Assembly (NCBI GenBank): GCA_964350695.1
Contig: CAYGKM010000001.1
Coordinates: 248,001-312,000 of the forward strand
Direction of reading: 5' to 3'
DNA from: TMED27 sp964350695
Lineage (GTDB): Bacteria; Pseudomonadota; Alphaproteobacteria; Micavibrionales; Micavibrionaceae
DNA length: 64,000 nucleotides
Shown one piece after another: positions 42,447 through 50,874 of this stretch (position 1 is the stretch's first letter; each line of letters starts with the position of its first letter). The position numbers were made by a program, and so were the translations under genes. The notes below the pieces were generated by a model. It saw only the letters and a program-made list of their open reading frames with translations. It did no database searches and was not told the DNA's origin.

Positions 42447-43295
42447 CTATGATCCTACGGCGATATATTTGTGCAGTCCATCCTTCAGGCTGATTTTCGG
42501 TGACCATCCCAAGGATTTTAACTTCGATATATCCGCCACAATGCTCGCCACAGGGTCAATCTTTGCAGGAGGAATGCTGAGCAATAAATCCTCCGATACG
42601 TCCATTTGCCCCGCCACCATTTTAGCAATATCCCCCAGCGCAACCGCCTCGCCGCTACCGATATTATACGTACCGCTCTCATCAGATTGAAGTAGCGTCG
42701 CAAACGCCGCCCCCACATCATCAACATGAATAAAGTCACGCACTGCGCCACTGTTAATCCCGAAAGGTTCAATCTCCCCGCGATACGCCGCGATCAAGGA
42801 AGGGATCAGCTTCCGCTTGTCTTCCCCCGCGCCATACGGAAAGAATATGCGCCCCCAAGCAAAACCAACCCCGCGCTTTTTACAAAGCTTCCGCGCTTCG
42901 CTGCGCAGCGCGTTTTTGCACTGCCCGTAAAGACTGCTCGGGGCAGGGGGCATATCCTCGGTAAAAACCGCTGCATCTCCCCATTCATATTCCGCGCATG
43001 TCCCCGCGCCGATAAACCGCGCCCCGCCATGCGAAATAAAGGACCTAAGCAGCGACAGGCTGCTTTCTTGCCAGAGAAGATTTTTCGGAGAATCCCAAAA
43101 CTTCCCATGTTCGGCATACCATGCCAAATGGATAAGATGGCTCGGGCGATGCGCCGCGATATAGGTATCGACGCTGTCCGTATCGTCCAAATCCAAAAGC
43201 GCGGAAGAGGGTGCAAGGACATCCGCCTCTTCAGGTAGCGTTTTAAGAACCGCCTTGCCGATAAATCCGCCCGCGCCTGTCACAAGAACTTTCAT
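42447..43295 (-). CDS. NAD-dependent epimerase/dehydratase (sugar 4-ketoreductase type)
   Basis: 282-residue extended short-chain dehydrogenase. Dinucleotide-binding motif GAGGFIGKAVL (residues 7-17), the catalytic tyrosine and lysine in SSLYGQCKNALR (YxxxK) and a conserved serine before it. HVDDVGAAFATLL and YNIGSGEAVALGDIA are substrate-domain landmarks. It probably reduces the 4-keto group of the CDP-deoxysugar after C-methylation, giving the final branched sugar. The stop lies three bases before the next start. Confidence 0.84.
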   Translation of the reverse strand: MKVLVTGAGGFIGKAVLKTLPEEADVLAPSSALLDLDDTDSVDTYIAAHRPSHLIHLAWYAEHGKFWDSPKNLLWQESSLSLLRSFISHGGARFIGAGTCAEYEWGDAAVFTEDMPPAPSSLYGQCKNALRSEARKLCKKRGVGFAWGRIFFPYGAGEDKRKLIPSLIAAYRGEIEPFGINSGAVRDFIHVDDVGAAFATLLQSDESGTYNIGSGEAVALGDIAKMVAGQMDVSEDLLLSIPPAKIDPVASIVADISKLKSLGWSPKISLKDGLHKYIAVGS

Positions 43296-44522
43296 TTAAA
43301 ACACTTCAATCTCGGGCACAGCTACAACACGCTTGCCGCCCCATTCAGTGATGAATTCGAGGCTCTCGCCAATCTCGGTCTTCAAATTCCACGGCAGGAT
43401 AAGAACATAATCGGGCTTGGTCTCCGCAATCCGCCCATGTTCAACAATCGGAATATGCGAGCCGGGCATAAACTGCCCCTGCTTGGCGGGCGCGTTATCC
43501 ACCACATATGAAATCAAATCAGGGCGCACCCCCGCGAAATTAAGAAACGTATTCCCCTTCGCCGCCGCGCCGTATGCTACAACGCTCTTGCCATCTTCTT
43601 TCGCCTGAATAAGAAATTTCACCAGATTGTTTTTCACGCGTTCCGTCTTGCTTTGGAATCCTACATAGCCTTCCAAAGAATCCAGCTTCGCATCGCGTTC
43701 CCGCTGGAGGAGGGCGTCCACTTTCGTCGTAACCTCGCGCGTGCCGCTATCGCTGCGCTGCGCGAACACCCGCAAAGACCCGCCATGCGTCGGCAATTCC
43801 TGCACATCAAAAACGCGTAAGCCGTTCGCCTCGAAAATGCTCTTCACCGCGATCAGCGAAAGATAAGAATAATGCTCATGATAAATCGTATCGAATTGCA
43901 ATTTCTCGATCAGGTTCAAAAGATGCGGAAACTCGAATGTCGCCACGCCGTCTTCTTTGAGCAGCGCCGCAAAGCCACGAACAAAATCATTAATATCCGG
44001 CACATGCGCCAGCACATTATTCGCCGCCGTCAAGTCCGCTGCCTTGCCGCGCGCGGTCAAATCTTTGCCCAAATCCTCCCCGAAAAACGCTTCAACAATC
44101 TCGATGCCTTTTGCCCGCGCGGACCGAGCTGTGCTCGCCGTCGGCTCTACCCCATAACAGGGAATTCCGCCCGCAACCGCATATTGCAGCAAATACCCGT
44201 CATTCGCCGCCACTTCACAAATCATGGATTCTGCGCCCAAGCCAAAGCGTTCAACCATATCTTCAACGTAACGCTTTGAATGCGCGAGCCAGCTTGAGGA
44301 GGTCGCGCTGAAATACGCATATTCTTCGGAGAAAAACTCCTCGCGGTCTGCGTGATCCTCCGTCTGCACAAGCCAGCACCCGTCGCACACCAAAACCTTT
44401 AAGGGATACCATTTCTCCATCGCCGCATATTTCGCGGGCGCGATATATGAATTGCTCGGCGGCGCATGCCCCAAATCGCAAAACACATGGCTCACTTCTT
44501 TGGCGCAATGGCGGCACTTCAT
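43296..44522 (-). CDS. Sugar C-methyltransferase (Zn-binding, NovU/TylC3-like)
   Basis: 408 residues, the classic three-part protein: N-terminal Zn-binding domain (CRHCAKEV, then LVCDGCWLVQ), central SAM domain (ICEVAANDGYLLQYAV, with E-x-A-x-N-D-G; DLTAANNVLAHVPDI) and C-terminal Rossmann-like domain (VVAYGAAAKGNTFLNFAG, VDNAPAKQGQFMPGSHI). Enzymes of this type add a methyl group to C-3 of NDP-4-keto-6-deoxyhexoses. Position after a CDP-glucose 4,6-dehydratase and a 3,5-epimerase supports a branched CDP sugar. It overlaps the epimerase gene by 4 bp. Confidence 0.9.
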   Translation of the reverse strand: MKCRHCAKEVSHVFCDLGHAPPSNSYIAPAKYAAMEKWYPLKVLVCDGCWLVQTEDHADREEFFSEEYAYFSATSSSWLAHSKRYVEDMVERFGLGAESMICEVAANDGYLLQYAVAGGIPCYGVEPTASTARSARAKGIEIVEAFFGEDLGKDLTARGKAADLTAANNVLAHVPDINDFVRGFAALLKEDGVATFEFPHLLNLIEKLQFDTIYHEHYSYLSLIAVKSIFEANGLRVFDVQELPTHGGSLRVFAQRSDSGTREVTTKVDALLQRERDAKLDSLEGYVGFQSKTERVKNNLVKFLIQAKEDGKSVVAYGAAAKGNTFLNFAGVRPDLISYVVDNAPAKQGQFMPGSHIPIVEHGRIAETKPDYVLILPWNLKTEIGESLEFITEWGGKRVVAVPEIEVF

Positions 44523-45079
44523 AATGCTATCCCTTTAAAACCATCATCCAAAAACGCCTTGTCTTTATCCCGCTGCGAAATCACGGACACTGGCAAAGGC
44601 CATTTAATCCCGATCTTCGGATCATGCGGGTTCACGCTATCCTCAAAATCCGGCGCATAGGCGCTTGAGTGAAAATACATCATCTCCACATCTTTGCTCA
44701 AAGTCTGAAACCCGTGCGCGCACCCTTCAGGGATCAGCAGGCTGCTATCATCATCACCAAGTTCAATCGCAAAATGCTGCAAAAATGTCGGCGATCCTTC
44801 GCGTAAATCCACCGCCACATCCAGAACGCTTCCGCGCAAACAGCTCACGATTTTCATCTCTGCGTGCGGCGGCTTTTGATAATGCATCCCGCGAAGCGTC
44901 CCGCGCTCGGCGGTATATGTGCGATTAATTTGTGCAATCGGCTCGTCCCAACCTGCGACCTTTAAATCCTCGGCGCAAAAGCTGCGCTCCAAAAACCCGC
45001 GTGCATCGCCAATGGGAAGGCGCGTAATCACCTTCACACCGTCAATCGGCGTATCGCTGATCTCAAATCTCACTGGCAT
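44519..45079 (-). CDS. NDP-4-keto-6-deoxyhexose 3,5-epimerase (RmlC-like)
   Basis: 186-residue cupin. GFLERSFCAEDL (the RmlC opening), RGMHYQKPPHAEMKIVSCLRGSVLDVAVDLR with the catalytic His, the Arg and the Asp of the family, LLIPEGCAHGFQTL and the late Tyr region. In CDP clusters it inverts C-3 and/or C-5 of CDP-4-keto-6-deoxyglucose. Starts inside the 3' end of the dehydratase gene (17-bp overlap). Confidence 0.9.
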   Translation of the reverse strand: MPVRFEISDTPIDGVKVITRLPIGDARGFLERSFCAEDLKVAGWDEPIAQINRTYTAERGTLRGMHYQKPPHAEMKIVSCLRGSVLDVAVDLREGSPTFLQHFAIELGDDDSSLLIPEGCAHGFQTLSKDVEMMYFHSSAYAPDFEDSVNPHDPKIGIKWPLPVSVISQRDKDKAFLDDGFKGIAL

Positions 45080-46115
45080 ACTCCTGAATTTGGATCGTGC
45101 AGGCGCTTCGCGCTTCGCGCCCCTCGGCCACGTCTTTATACCACTCTATTGTGCGCTCCACCGCGCGTTGCAAACCCCAATGCGGACGAAGGCCAAGCTC
45201 GGTCTCGACCTTGGTGATGTTGAGCATCAGCAATCCTGCCTCATGCGGGCCGGTATTTGTGCCGTAACGCACATCGCCGCCGCTATAGATTTTGCGGGCA
45301 ATTTCGATCACGTCCTTCACAGGCCGCGTATCTTTTTTCGCGGGGCCAAAATTCCACGCCCCGTCATAATCGCGGCTATCAAACATCTCCGCTGCCAAAT
45401 ACATATACCCGTAAAGCGGCTCTAACACATGTTGCCAGGGACGCACGGAATCCGGCGCTCTGATCTCCAATGTCTCGCCTGCGCTCCACGCGCGAATGGC
45501 ATCAGGGATCAAGCGATCTTCCGACCAATCGCCCCCGCCAATCACATTCCCCGCCCGCGCCGTGGAAACCCGTACGCCGCGCTCGGCAAGAAAGGACTTA
45601 CGATAGCTCTGCGTCACAATCTCCGCTGCCGCTTTGCTCGCGCTATAGGGGTCATGCCCGCCGAGCTGATTGCTCTCTTTATAGGCTTGCCCCGTCTCGC
45701 GGTTCTCGTAAACCTTATCTGTCGTCACCACGACAACCGACTTCACAGCCGTACACTCCCGCAAAGCATCAAGCACATGCGCCGTGCCCATGATGTTGGT
45801 GTCAAAATTCGCCAAAGGGTCTTTGTAACTTGCGCGCACAAGCGGCTGCGCCGCCATATGAAACACAATATCAGGATTAAATTTTTGAATAATGGCGGCG
45901 GTGGCCTTCGCATCACGAATGTCGCAGATATTGTGCTCAATCCCTTCTGCCACGCCCGCCAGTTCAAACAAAGAAGGGGTGGTATCGGGCGCAAGGGCAA
46001 TTCCGCAAATCTCCGCCCCCAAAGAGTGCAGCCATATCGTGAGCCAGCTCCCCTTAAATCCGGTATGCCCGGTAATCAGGACACGCTTGCCATTCCAAAA
46101 CGTTTTAGAAACCAT
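45063..46115 (-). CDS. rfbG: CDP-glucose 4,6-dehydratase
   Basis: Converts CDP-glucose to CDP-4-keto-6-deoxyglucose. 350 residues from the ATG at 46115 (the frame extends upstream over the previous gene's end). NAD-binding motif ITGHTGFKGSWLTIW (residues 12-26), DIRDAKATAAII, the Thr-Lys and Tyr-Lys catalytic set in VVTTDKVYENRE and DPYSASKAAAEIV, and SVRPWQHVLEPLYGYMYLA, all specific to RfbG rather than RmlB. The product feeds the epimerase, methyltransferases and reductase downstream. Confidence 0.93.
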   Translation of the reverse strand: MVSKTFWNGKRVLITGHTGFKGSWLTIWLHSLGAEICGIALAPDTTPSLFELAGVAEGIEHNICDIRDAKATAAIIQKFNPDIVFHMAAQPLVRASYKDPLANFDTNIMGTAHVLDALRECTAVKSVVVVTTDKVYENRETGQAYKESNQLGGHDPYSASKAAAEIVTQSYRKSFLAERGVRVSTARAGNVIGGGDWSEDRLIPDAIRAWSAGETLEIRAPDSVRPWQHVLEPLYGYMYLAAEMFDSRDYDGAWNFGPAKKDTRPVKDVIEIARKIYSGGDVRYGTNTGPHEAGLLMLNITKVETELGLRPHWGLQRAVERTIEWYKDVAEGREARSACTIQIQEYASEI

Positions 46116-46129
46116 TGCGTTACCCAGCC

Positions 46130-46906
46130 TTAATCTTTCCAGACCTTCCATGGCGGCGCGCCGCTCGCCCATAAATCTTCGAGCTTCATCTTATCGCGCA
46201 GCGCGTCCATCGGCTGCCAGAACCCTTCATGTTTAAACGCCGAGAGTTCGCCGTCCTTACAAATCCTGTCAAGCGGCGCATGCTCCCACATTTGGTCATC
46301 TGAATCGATGTAATCCATCACGGAGGGCTCAAGCACAAAAAACCCGCCATTAATCCAGTTATTGTCCCCCGCAGGCTTCTCGACAAACGCATCCACTTGC
46401 CCGTCTTTAAAGTCGACTGAGCCAAAACGCCCCGGCGGCTGCACAATCGTAATCGTCGCTTTGCGCCCCTGTTCTTTGTGAAACGCGATGCTCTTCTTGA
46501 TATCAATATCCGAAACGCCGTCCCCATAGGTGAAGCAAAATGTCTCATTCCCCAAATGCTCCGCCACGCGTTTCAAACGCCCGCCAGTCATCGTATCGGG
46601 GCCTGTATCAACAAGCGTCACCTTCCACGGCTCGGACTGGTTGCGGTGAATCTGCATATTCCCGCCATGCTTCATATCGAATGTCACATCGGATGTATGA
46701 AGGAAATAATTCGCGAAATACTCTTTGATCATGTGGCCTTTATAGCCAAGGCAGATGATGAACTCGTTCACCCCGTGGCTGGAATAAATTTTCATGATAT
46801 GCCACAAAATCGGAAAGCCCCCGATCTCGACCATAGGTTTGGGGCGCGTGCCTGTTTCTTCGGCAATGCGTGTTCCAAGGCCACCTGCTAATAGAACTGC
46901 TTTCAT
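46130..46906 (-). CDS. rfbF: Glucose-1-phosphate cytidylyltransferase
   Basis: First enzyme of the CDP-sugar pathway, making CDP-glucose from CTP and glucose-1-phosphate. 258 residues from the ATG at 46906, which has AAGG eight bases upstream; the frame also opens 63 bases earlier but that region is the terminator. Nucleotide signature LLAGGLGTRIAEETGTRPKPM (start), GYKGHMIKEYF, VDTGPDTMTGGRLKRV and YGDGVSDIDI are characteristic of RfbF. It is the first gene of the seven-to-eight gene sugar operon down to 39667. Confidence 0.95.
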   Translation of the reverse strand: MKAVLLAGGLGTRIAEETGTRPKPMVEIGGFPILWHIMKIYSSHGVNEFIICLGYKGHMIKEYFANYFLHTSDVTFDMKHGGNMQIHRNQSEPWKVTLVDTGPDTMTGGRLKRVAEHLGNETFCFTYGDGVSDIDIKKSIAFHKEQGRKATITIVQPPGRFGSVDFKDGQVDAFVEKPAGDNNWINGGFFVLEPSVMDYIDSDDQMWEHAPLDRICKDGELSAFKHEGFWQPMDALRDKMKLEDLWASGAPPWKVWKD

Positions 46907-46959
46907 ATCTGGAACCTTCCGTGTGAATCTCTTAAAAAAATCGTACAAGACTTCCACAT

Positions 46960-46994
46960 AAAAAAACACCCCGCCATCTCCGGCGAGGTGTTTT
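46960..46994 (-). terminator. Rho-independent terminator between hook and sugar operons
   Basis: On the minus strand AACACC.TCGCC/GGCGG.GGTGTT forms a ten-pair stem with one mismatch and a six-base loop, followed by TTTTTTT. It ends hook-operon transcripts, or acts as an attenuator before rfbF 54 bp downstream. Confidence 0.8.
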
Positions 46995-47007
46995 CCGTGA
47001 ATAAGAG

Positions 47008-47079
47008 GGACGCACCGAACGAGGGTTAGGGTTCAGTGCCTATAGGGTAATAGGCATGAGGGCATTGCCCGATGCGTCC
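47008..47079. ncRNA. 72-nt cloverleaf RNA candidate
   Basis: On the plus strand: closing stem GGACGCA (47008-47014)/TGCGTCC (47073-47079), then hairpins GAAC/GTTC (47017-47034), TGCCTAT/ATAGGCA (47037-47056) and GGGC/GCCC (47060-47070). All stems are perfect. TTTT follows on the plus strand; on the minus strand a terminator lies 13 bp further on. The first stem, linker and D-arm-like sizes are those of a tRNA, but there is no T-arm consensus or CCA and the third arm is too short. Orientation is undecided. Confidence 0.5.
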
Positions 47080-47206
47080 TTTTCTATGAGAATACCGCCC
47101 ATTCTGGATGATATATGCTTCCCACAGAAAATCTGGAACTTGTTCTTTAGGGGTTAGGGAGTGCCGGGTAGCATATACCTAAAGTCCAAGCTCCAAATTA
47201 CTTAAT

Positions 47207-48940
47207 TTATCTCAGTCTAAGCAGATCTTCTGTCATCTGGTCGACTGTTGTAATCACCCGTGTCGAGGCCCCGAAGGCGCGCTGTGACACGATCAATCTT
47301 GCAAATTCATCCGCCAGATCCACGTTGGAAGCTTCCAAGGTCGAAGGCTCAACGAAACCTGCACCGCCGGCTCCGGCGACGCGAAGGTTTTCCTCGCCTG
47401 ACTCATCGGCTTCCGTATAGGCCGTACCTGACACTTCCGTCAGGCCGTTTTGGTTGGCAAATGTAATCAACGGGATCTGATAAAGATCGGCAGATGCACC
47501 GTTAGAGAAACGGGCAACCACTTTCCCTTCACGGGTCAGCTCCACACCTGTTCTCAAACCAAGCTCCGCACCATCCTGATCCGAGAAGATCACGTCATAG
47601 TTACCGGCGAATTGTGAGAACCGCTCAACATCAATGCTGATATTTTGCGGGTTTGCGCCGTTCCCCCAGTCAATTTGGGTCAAGTTGATGTCAACATTGC
47701 CTGCATTGTCTGCGGTAGAGTTCAATGAACCGTCACCATTGAAGTTGATCAAACCGCGGCTTATGGATGTACCGTCTGGGTGAACAACATTCAACTGCCA
47801 CCAACCACGCTCGTTATAGTTCGCATCACCCGGAAGGTTTTGCAAAGTGGGGAAGTCTCCGCTGCTATAAGGGGGCGTATCACCCGGCAGACCGTTGCTG
47901 TAAGTCGCACCTACCAAGTTGTTAGAGGTGTATGTGCCGGCTGTAAGGCCAAGGTTTCCAAGAGGAAGGCCTGCCACGTCAGTCAATATGATGTTCTCGG
48001 TACCGAGTACAAAGTCATCACGCTGAATAACGATTTCACCGTTATTACCGAGATAGGCAGTCGCGCCCGGTACGTTCGTATTGATGTCGGTGATAAGATC
48101 ATTCACTGTTCCTACAGCAATGTTCGCACCGACAACGCCGTTCGTAGGAACGGTATCAATTTCATACGTACGCGCCGCGCCGCCATCAACTTGAAGTGTG
48201 AAGGTGTTACCATCTGTGCCGCCCAAATCATCAATAACATTTGATGTGGCTTGAAGGCTGCCGATTTGACCGTTGGCGATACCTTGAGGGCCGTAGACTT
48301 TTGTGTAGTTGAGGGTCAATGTCTGGGCTGTCCCGAGAGCATCAAAGACCGTCAATCCACGTGAGAAGTCAGGCGCAGATGTCACCGCGTTTGCAAGTGC
48401 CGTATCGACTTCGTTCGCATCAAGGTTGATCGCCAAATCTGCCGTGTTCGTCGGACGGGTCAAACCGCCAAGGAACGCAACATCCGCAGGAACAAGAGAA
48501 ACCAAATCCCCTTGGTTCGCAGGAAGGTTGCCCTGTGAGTCAATCGGCCATGCATAAAGCACGAAGCCCGATGCATTTCTCAGCAAGCCTGTCGCATCTT
48601 CGGAGAACTGACCGGCGCGTGTGTACAAGAATTCTTGTCCGGTTTGCGTTGAACGCTTGACCGGGAAGAAACCGTTTCCTGAGATCGCCGCATCTGTAGA
48701 AGAGGCTGTTTGCTGGATTGATCCTTGCTGATCAACGCGCTGCAGGCGGTTAACAGAAACCGTACCCGGTGAATAGCGCGATGAACGGCCTTCTGAGGTT
48801 ACCAAGCTCTGGAAAGATGCTTCCGAGCGCTTGTAACCGGTTGTGTTGATATTGGCGATGTTGTTCGAAATAATCGCGGTATTCTGGCTTTGCGCGAACA
48901 AAGCCGACACGCCTGTAAAAAGTGATCCAAAAAGTCCCAT
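47207..48940 (-). CDS. flgE: Flagellar hook protein FlgE (paralog 1)
   Basis: 577-residue hook subunit. The N-terminus GLFGSLFTGVSALFAQSQNTAIISNNIANINTTGYKR (typical D0 rod/hook motif) and the C-terminus EASNVDLADEFARLIVSQRAFGASTRVITTVDQMTEDLL are conserved. The middle part contains large beta-domain inserts (around 140-390) including LNYTKVYGPQGI and NVDINLTQIDWGNGANPQNISIDVERFSQFAG. A similar protein (596 residues) follows upstream in the same operon. GGAG precedes the start. Last gene of the flgI-to-flgE run, before a structured gap and terminator. Confidence 0.93.
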   Translation of the reverse strand: MGLFGSLFTGVSALFAQSQNTAIISNNIANINTTGYKRSEASFQSLVTSEGRSSRYSPGTVSVNRLQRVDQQGSIQQTASSTDAAISGNGFFPVKRSTQTGQEFLYTRAGQFSEDATGLLRNASGFVLYAWPIDSQGNLPANQGDLVSLVPADVAFLGGLTRPTNTADLAINLDANEVDTALANAVTSAPDFSRGLTVFDALGTAQTLTLNYTKVYGPQGIANGQIGSLQATSNVIDDLGGTDGNTFTLQVDGGAARTYEIDTVPTNGVVGANIAVGTVNDLITDINTNVPGATAYLGNNGEIVIQRDDFVLGTENIILTDVAGLPLGNLGLTAGTYTSNNLVGATYSNGLPGDTPPYSSGDFPTLQNLPGDANYNERGWWQLNVVHPDGTSISRGLINFNGDGSLNSTADNAGNVDINLTQIDWGNGANPQNISIDVERFSQFAGNYDVIFSDQDGAELGLRTGVELTREGKVVARFSNGASADLYQIPLITFANQNGLTEVSGTAYTEADESGEENLRVAGAGGAGFVEPSTLEASNVDLADEFARLIVSQRAFGASTRVITTVDQMTEDLLRLR

Positions 48941-48982
48941 AATGTAGTCTCCTTCTTTAAAAGTGTTTTAGGTCCTAGGGGT

Positions 48983-49042
48983 GGCCTGTAAGGGCCGGTT
49001 TTTATTTGATCCGCAAGGATCGGGTTGTGGTCCGCTAGGACC
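48983..49042. repeat. Three tandem hairpins between the two hook genes
   Basis: GGCC-6-GGCC (48983-48996), GATCC-GCAA-GGATC (49008-49021) and GGTCC-GCTA-GGACC (49029-49042). Each is followed by CGG or CGGG on the plus strand. The four-base loops are GCAA and GCTA. They lie in the 116-bp gap of the hook operon. Confidence 0.55.
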
Positions 49043-49056
49043 GGGTTAAAGTCTTT

Positions 49057-50847
49057 CTATCGTTTCAATTGCGCAAGCTGCTGGGTCATTTCGTCGATCG
49101 TATTAATCAATCGTGAATTGAGGCCAAAAGCCCGTTGGGTTACAATAAGGTTGCTGAACTCATCTGCGAGATCGACATTCGATCCCTCCAGAGAGGATGC
49201 CTGTAATAATCCTGTGCCGCCGAGCCCCGCATCAAAGAGGGTGACCTCTCCTGAGTTCGCAGTTTCTCTGAAAGCCGTGCCTGATATGCGTTCCAAGCCA
49301 TTGGCGTTGGTGAAGTGCGCAAGCGGAATTTGAAACGCTGGTACGCGCTCGCCATTGCTGAATACGGATTCTACAACGCCTTCGCGTGTAATCTCTACGC
49401 CCACAAGCGAACCCAGAGGCGCGCCGTTTTGTTCCGCGGCAATCACGTTATACCCGCCCGAAAATTGCGAGAAATCGGCCATATCGACGTTCATCGTGAC
49501 CGTGGAGGTCGGGTCCGCGTTATCAAAGGTCAGCGTTCCCAGATCAACAAGCGCTTGCCCGTTGGCGTCCTCGGTCACGTTAAATGTGCCGTCACCATTG
49601 AAGTTAATAAGTCCTTTAAGCACCTCTACATTCGTCCCGCTTGTCGGATTGGCAGGGTCAACGGTTGTAATCCTGACTTCCCACCAGTTAAACGGGTTGG
49701 GTGTGGTTGTGTCTGCAATCGGCGGAAACGCACTCTGGTTCGGGTTCGCAAGCCCGTCCGCGGTAATATCCGCTTCAGGTGCATACGCATAATCCGCATC
49801 AGCAGGATCGGGAATAATCGCCAGACCCGTGCCGCCAAGAACGCTGGCGGAGCTTCCTGTGATATCCAGTGTGGCTGTCGGATCATTGGCCTGCACAAGT
49901 AAACGTCCATTTTCCAGACGCGCAGTATAGGGGTTCGCGCCGCCGCCATCCGTGAAGTTATTGATCACATCAATCACGTCTTTCATGGTGTTGGCTTGGT
50001 TAAGCGAAATATCCGCAGGATCGGCAAAGGTTACATCCAGAGTGTTCGTGCCATCTGTGACCTGTAAGACATCGCCGGCCAAAATCCCCGGCGTAGGGCC
50101 TAAAGGATCAACCAGAACATCTGTGGCGTTAAATATTTCGCCGGATCCGCTTGTAAAGTGAGCCATCGGCCCGATGGTGTGGCGGAATTCGAAATTCACG
50201 AGGCGCGCCGTGCCTGCTTCATCATATACGGTAAGGCTGCGGCTGAAATCTGCGGCTTGCGCGCTTACGGGTAATAGCTGCGCCGGCACAAGTGTATGCG
50301 GATCAATCGGCGCCTCCGTCGCACTCAGATTGATTGATAACTCGCCAAAACTTGTCGGCGTTGTTTGCGTCTGGAATAAATCAACATTCACAAGCTGAAG
50401 CGATGATGTGCTGGGGCCTGATGTCGCCAGTCCGTTTTGATCTGTCGGCCATCCATAAAGCTCATATCCGGCGGAGTTGCGAAGAATACCGTTTGAATCG
50501 GGCTGGAATGTGCCGTTGCGGGTATAAAGGAAACCCTCATCCGCCGCCGCGCCCGGGGCGCGCACCGCAAAAAAACCGCTCCCTATAATCGCCAAATCTG
50601 TCGTTGAGTTTGTCTGCTGCACTGCGCCTTGCTGCGTTACGCGGTTAAGGCGCGCGCTGCTCACAGATCCGTTTTGGTCAGAGCTGTAACGCCCTGTGCC
50701 ACTTGTCACAAGCTCATGGAACGCCGTGTCTTGGCGCTTATACCCGGTCGTCGTTATATTCGCGATATTCTCGGATGTCACGGCGGTCGCGCGCTCTTGT
50801 GCGAGCATCCCTGCAGTACCTGTATAAAGTGATCCAAATAAACTCAT
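49057..50847 (-). CDS. flgE: Flagellar hook protein FlgE (paralog 2)
   Basis: 596-residue hook-type protein with SLFGSLYTGTAGMLAQERATAVTSENIANITTTGYKR at the N-terminus and SSLEGSNVDLADEFSNLIVTQRAFGLNSRLINTIDEMTQQLAQL at the C-terminus. The central domain differs strongly from paralog 1. LNVSATEAPIDPHTLV-like and FSQFSGGYNVIAAEQNGAPLG blocks are shared hook features. Two hook proteins might be used in different segments, or one might be a hook-like cap or distal segment. It follows flgD in the same transcript. Confidence 0.9.
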   Translation of the reverse strand: MSLFGSLYTGTAGMLAQERATAVTSENIANITTTGYKRQDTAFHELVTSGTGRYSSDQNGSVSSARLNRVTQQGAVQQTNSTTDLAIIGSGFFAVRAPGAAADEGFLYTRNGTFQPDSNGILRNSAGYELYGWPTDQNGLATSGPSTSSLQLVNVDLFQTQTTPTSFGELSINLSATEAPIDPHTLVPAQLLPVSAQAADFSRSLTVYDEAGTARLVNFEFRHTIGPMAHFTSGSGEIFNATDVLVDPLGPTPGILAGDVLQVTDGTNTLDVTFADPADISLNQANTMKDVIDVINNFTDGGGANPYTARLENGRLLVQANDPTATLDITGSSASVLGGTGLAIIPDPADADYAYAPEADITADGLANPNQSAFPPIADTTTPNPFNWWEVRITTVDPANPTSGTNVEVLKGLINFNGDGTFNVTEDANGQALVDLGTLTFDNADPTSTVTMNVDMADFSQFSGGYNVIAAEQNGAPLGSLVGVEITREGVVESVFSNGERVPAFQIPLAHFTNANGLERISGTAFRETANSGEVTLFDAGLGGTGLLQASSLEGSNVDLADEFSNLIVTQRAFGLNSRLINTIDEMTQQLAQLKR

Positions 50848-50874
50848 GTCTTTATCCTTTAAATTTCATCCTTC

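Larger units (their letters stand above)
46907..47206. other. 300-bp intergenic region with dense RNA structure
   Basis: Between the rfbF start and the hook gene stop. It holds a terminator (46960-46994), a perfect cloverleaf (47008-47079) and a looser domain closed by TATATGCT/AGCATATA (47112-47119 with 47170-47177). GGGTTAGGG...AGTGCC occurs twice (47022-47040 and 47151-47165). No coding frame seen. Confidence 0.55.

Noticed and set aside
47008..47079. Canonical tRNA gene
   Set aside because: No GGTTCRA T-arm on either strand, the third arm has only 11 nt, the anticodon-like loop is 6 nt and CCA is absent.
35316..47079. GGGCATTGCCCGAT shared by the flagellin 3' region and the cloverleaf
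   Set aside because: A 14-base semi-palindromic match is expected by chance several times in a window of this size.
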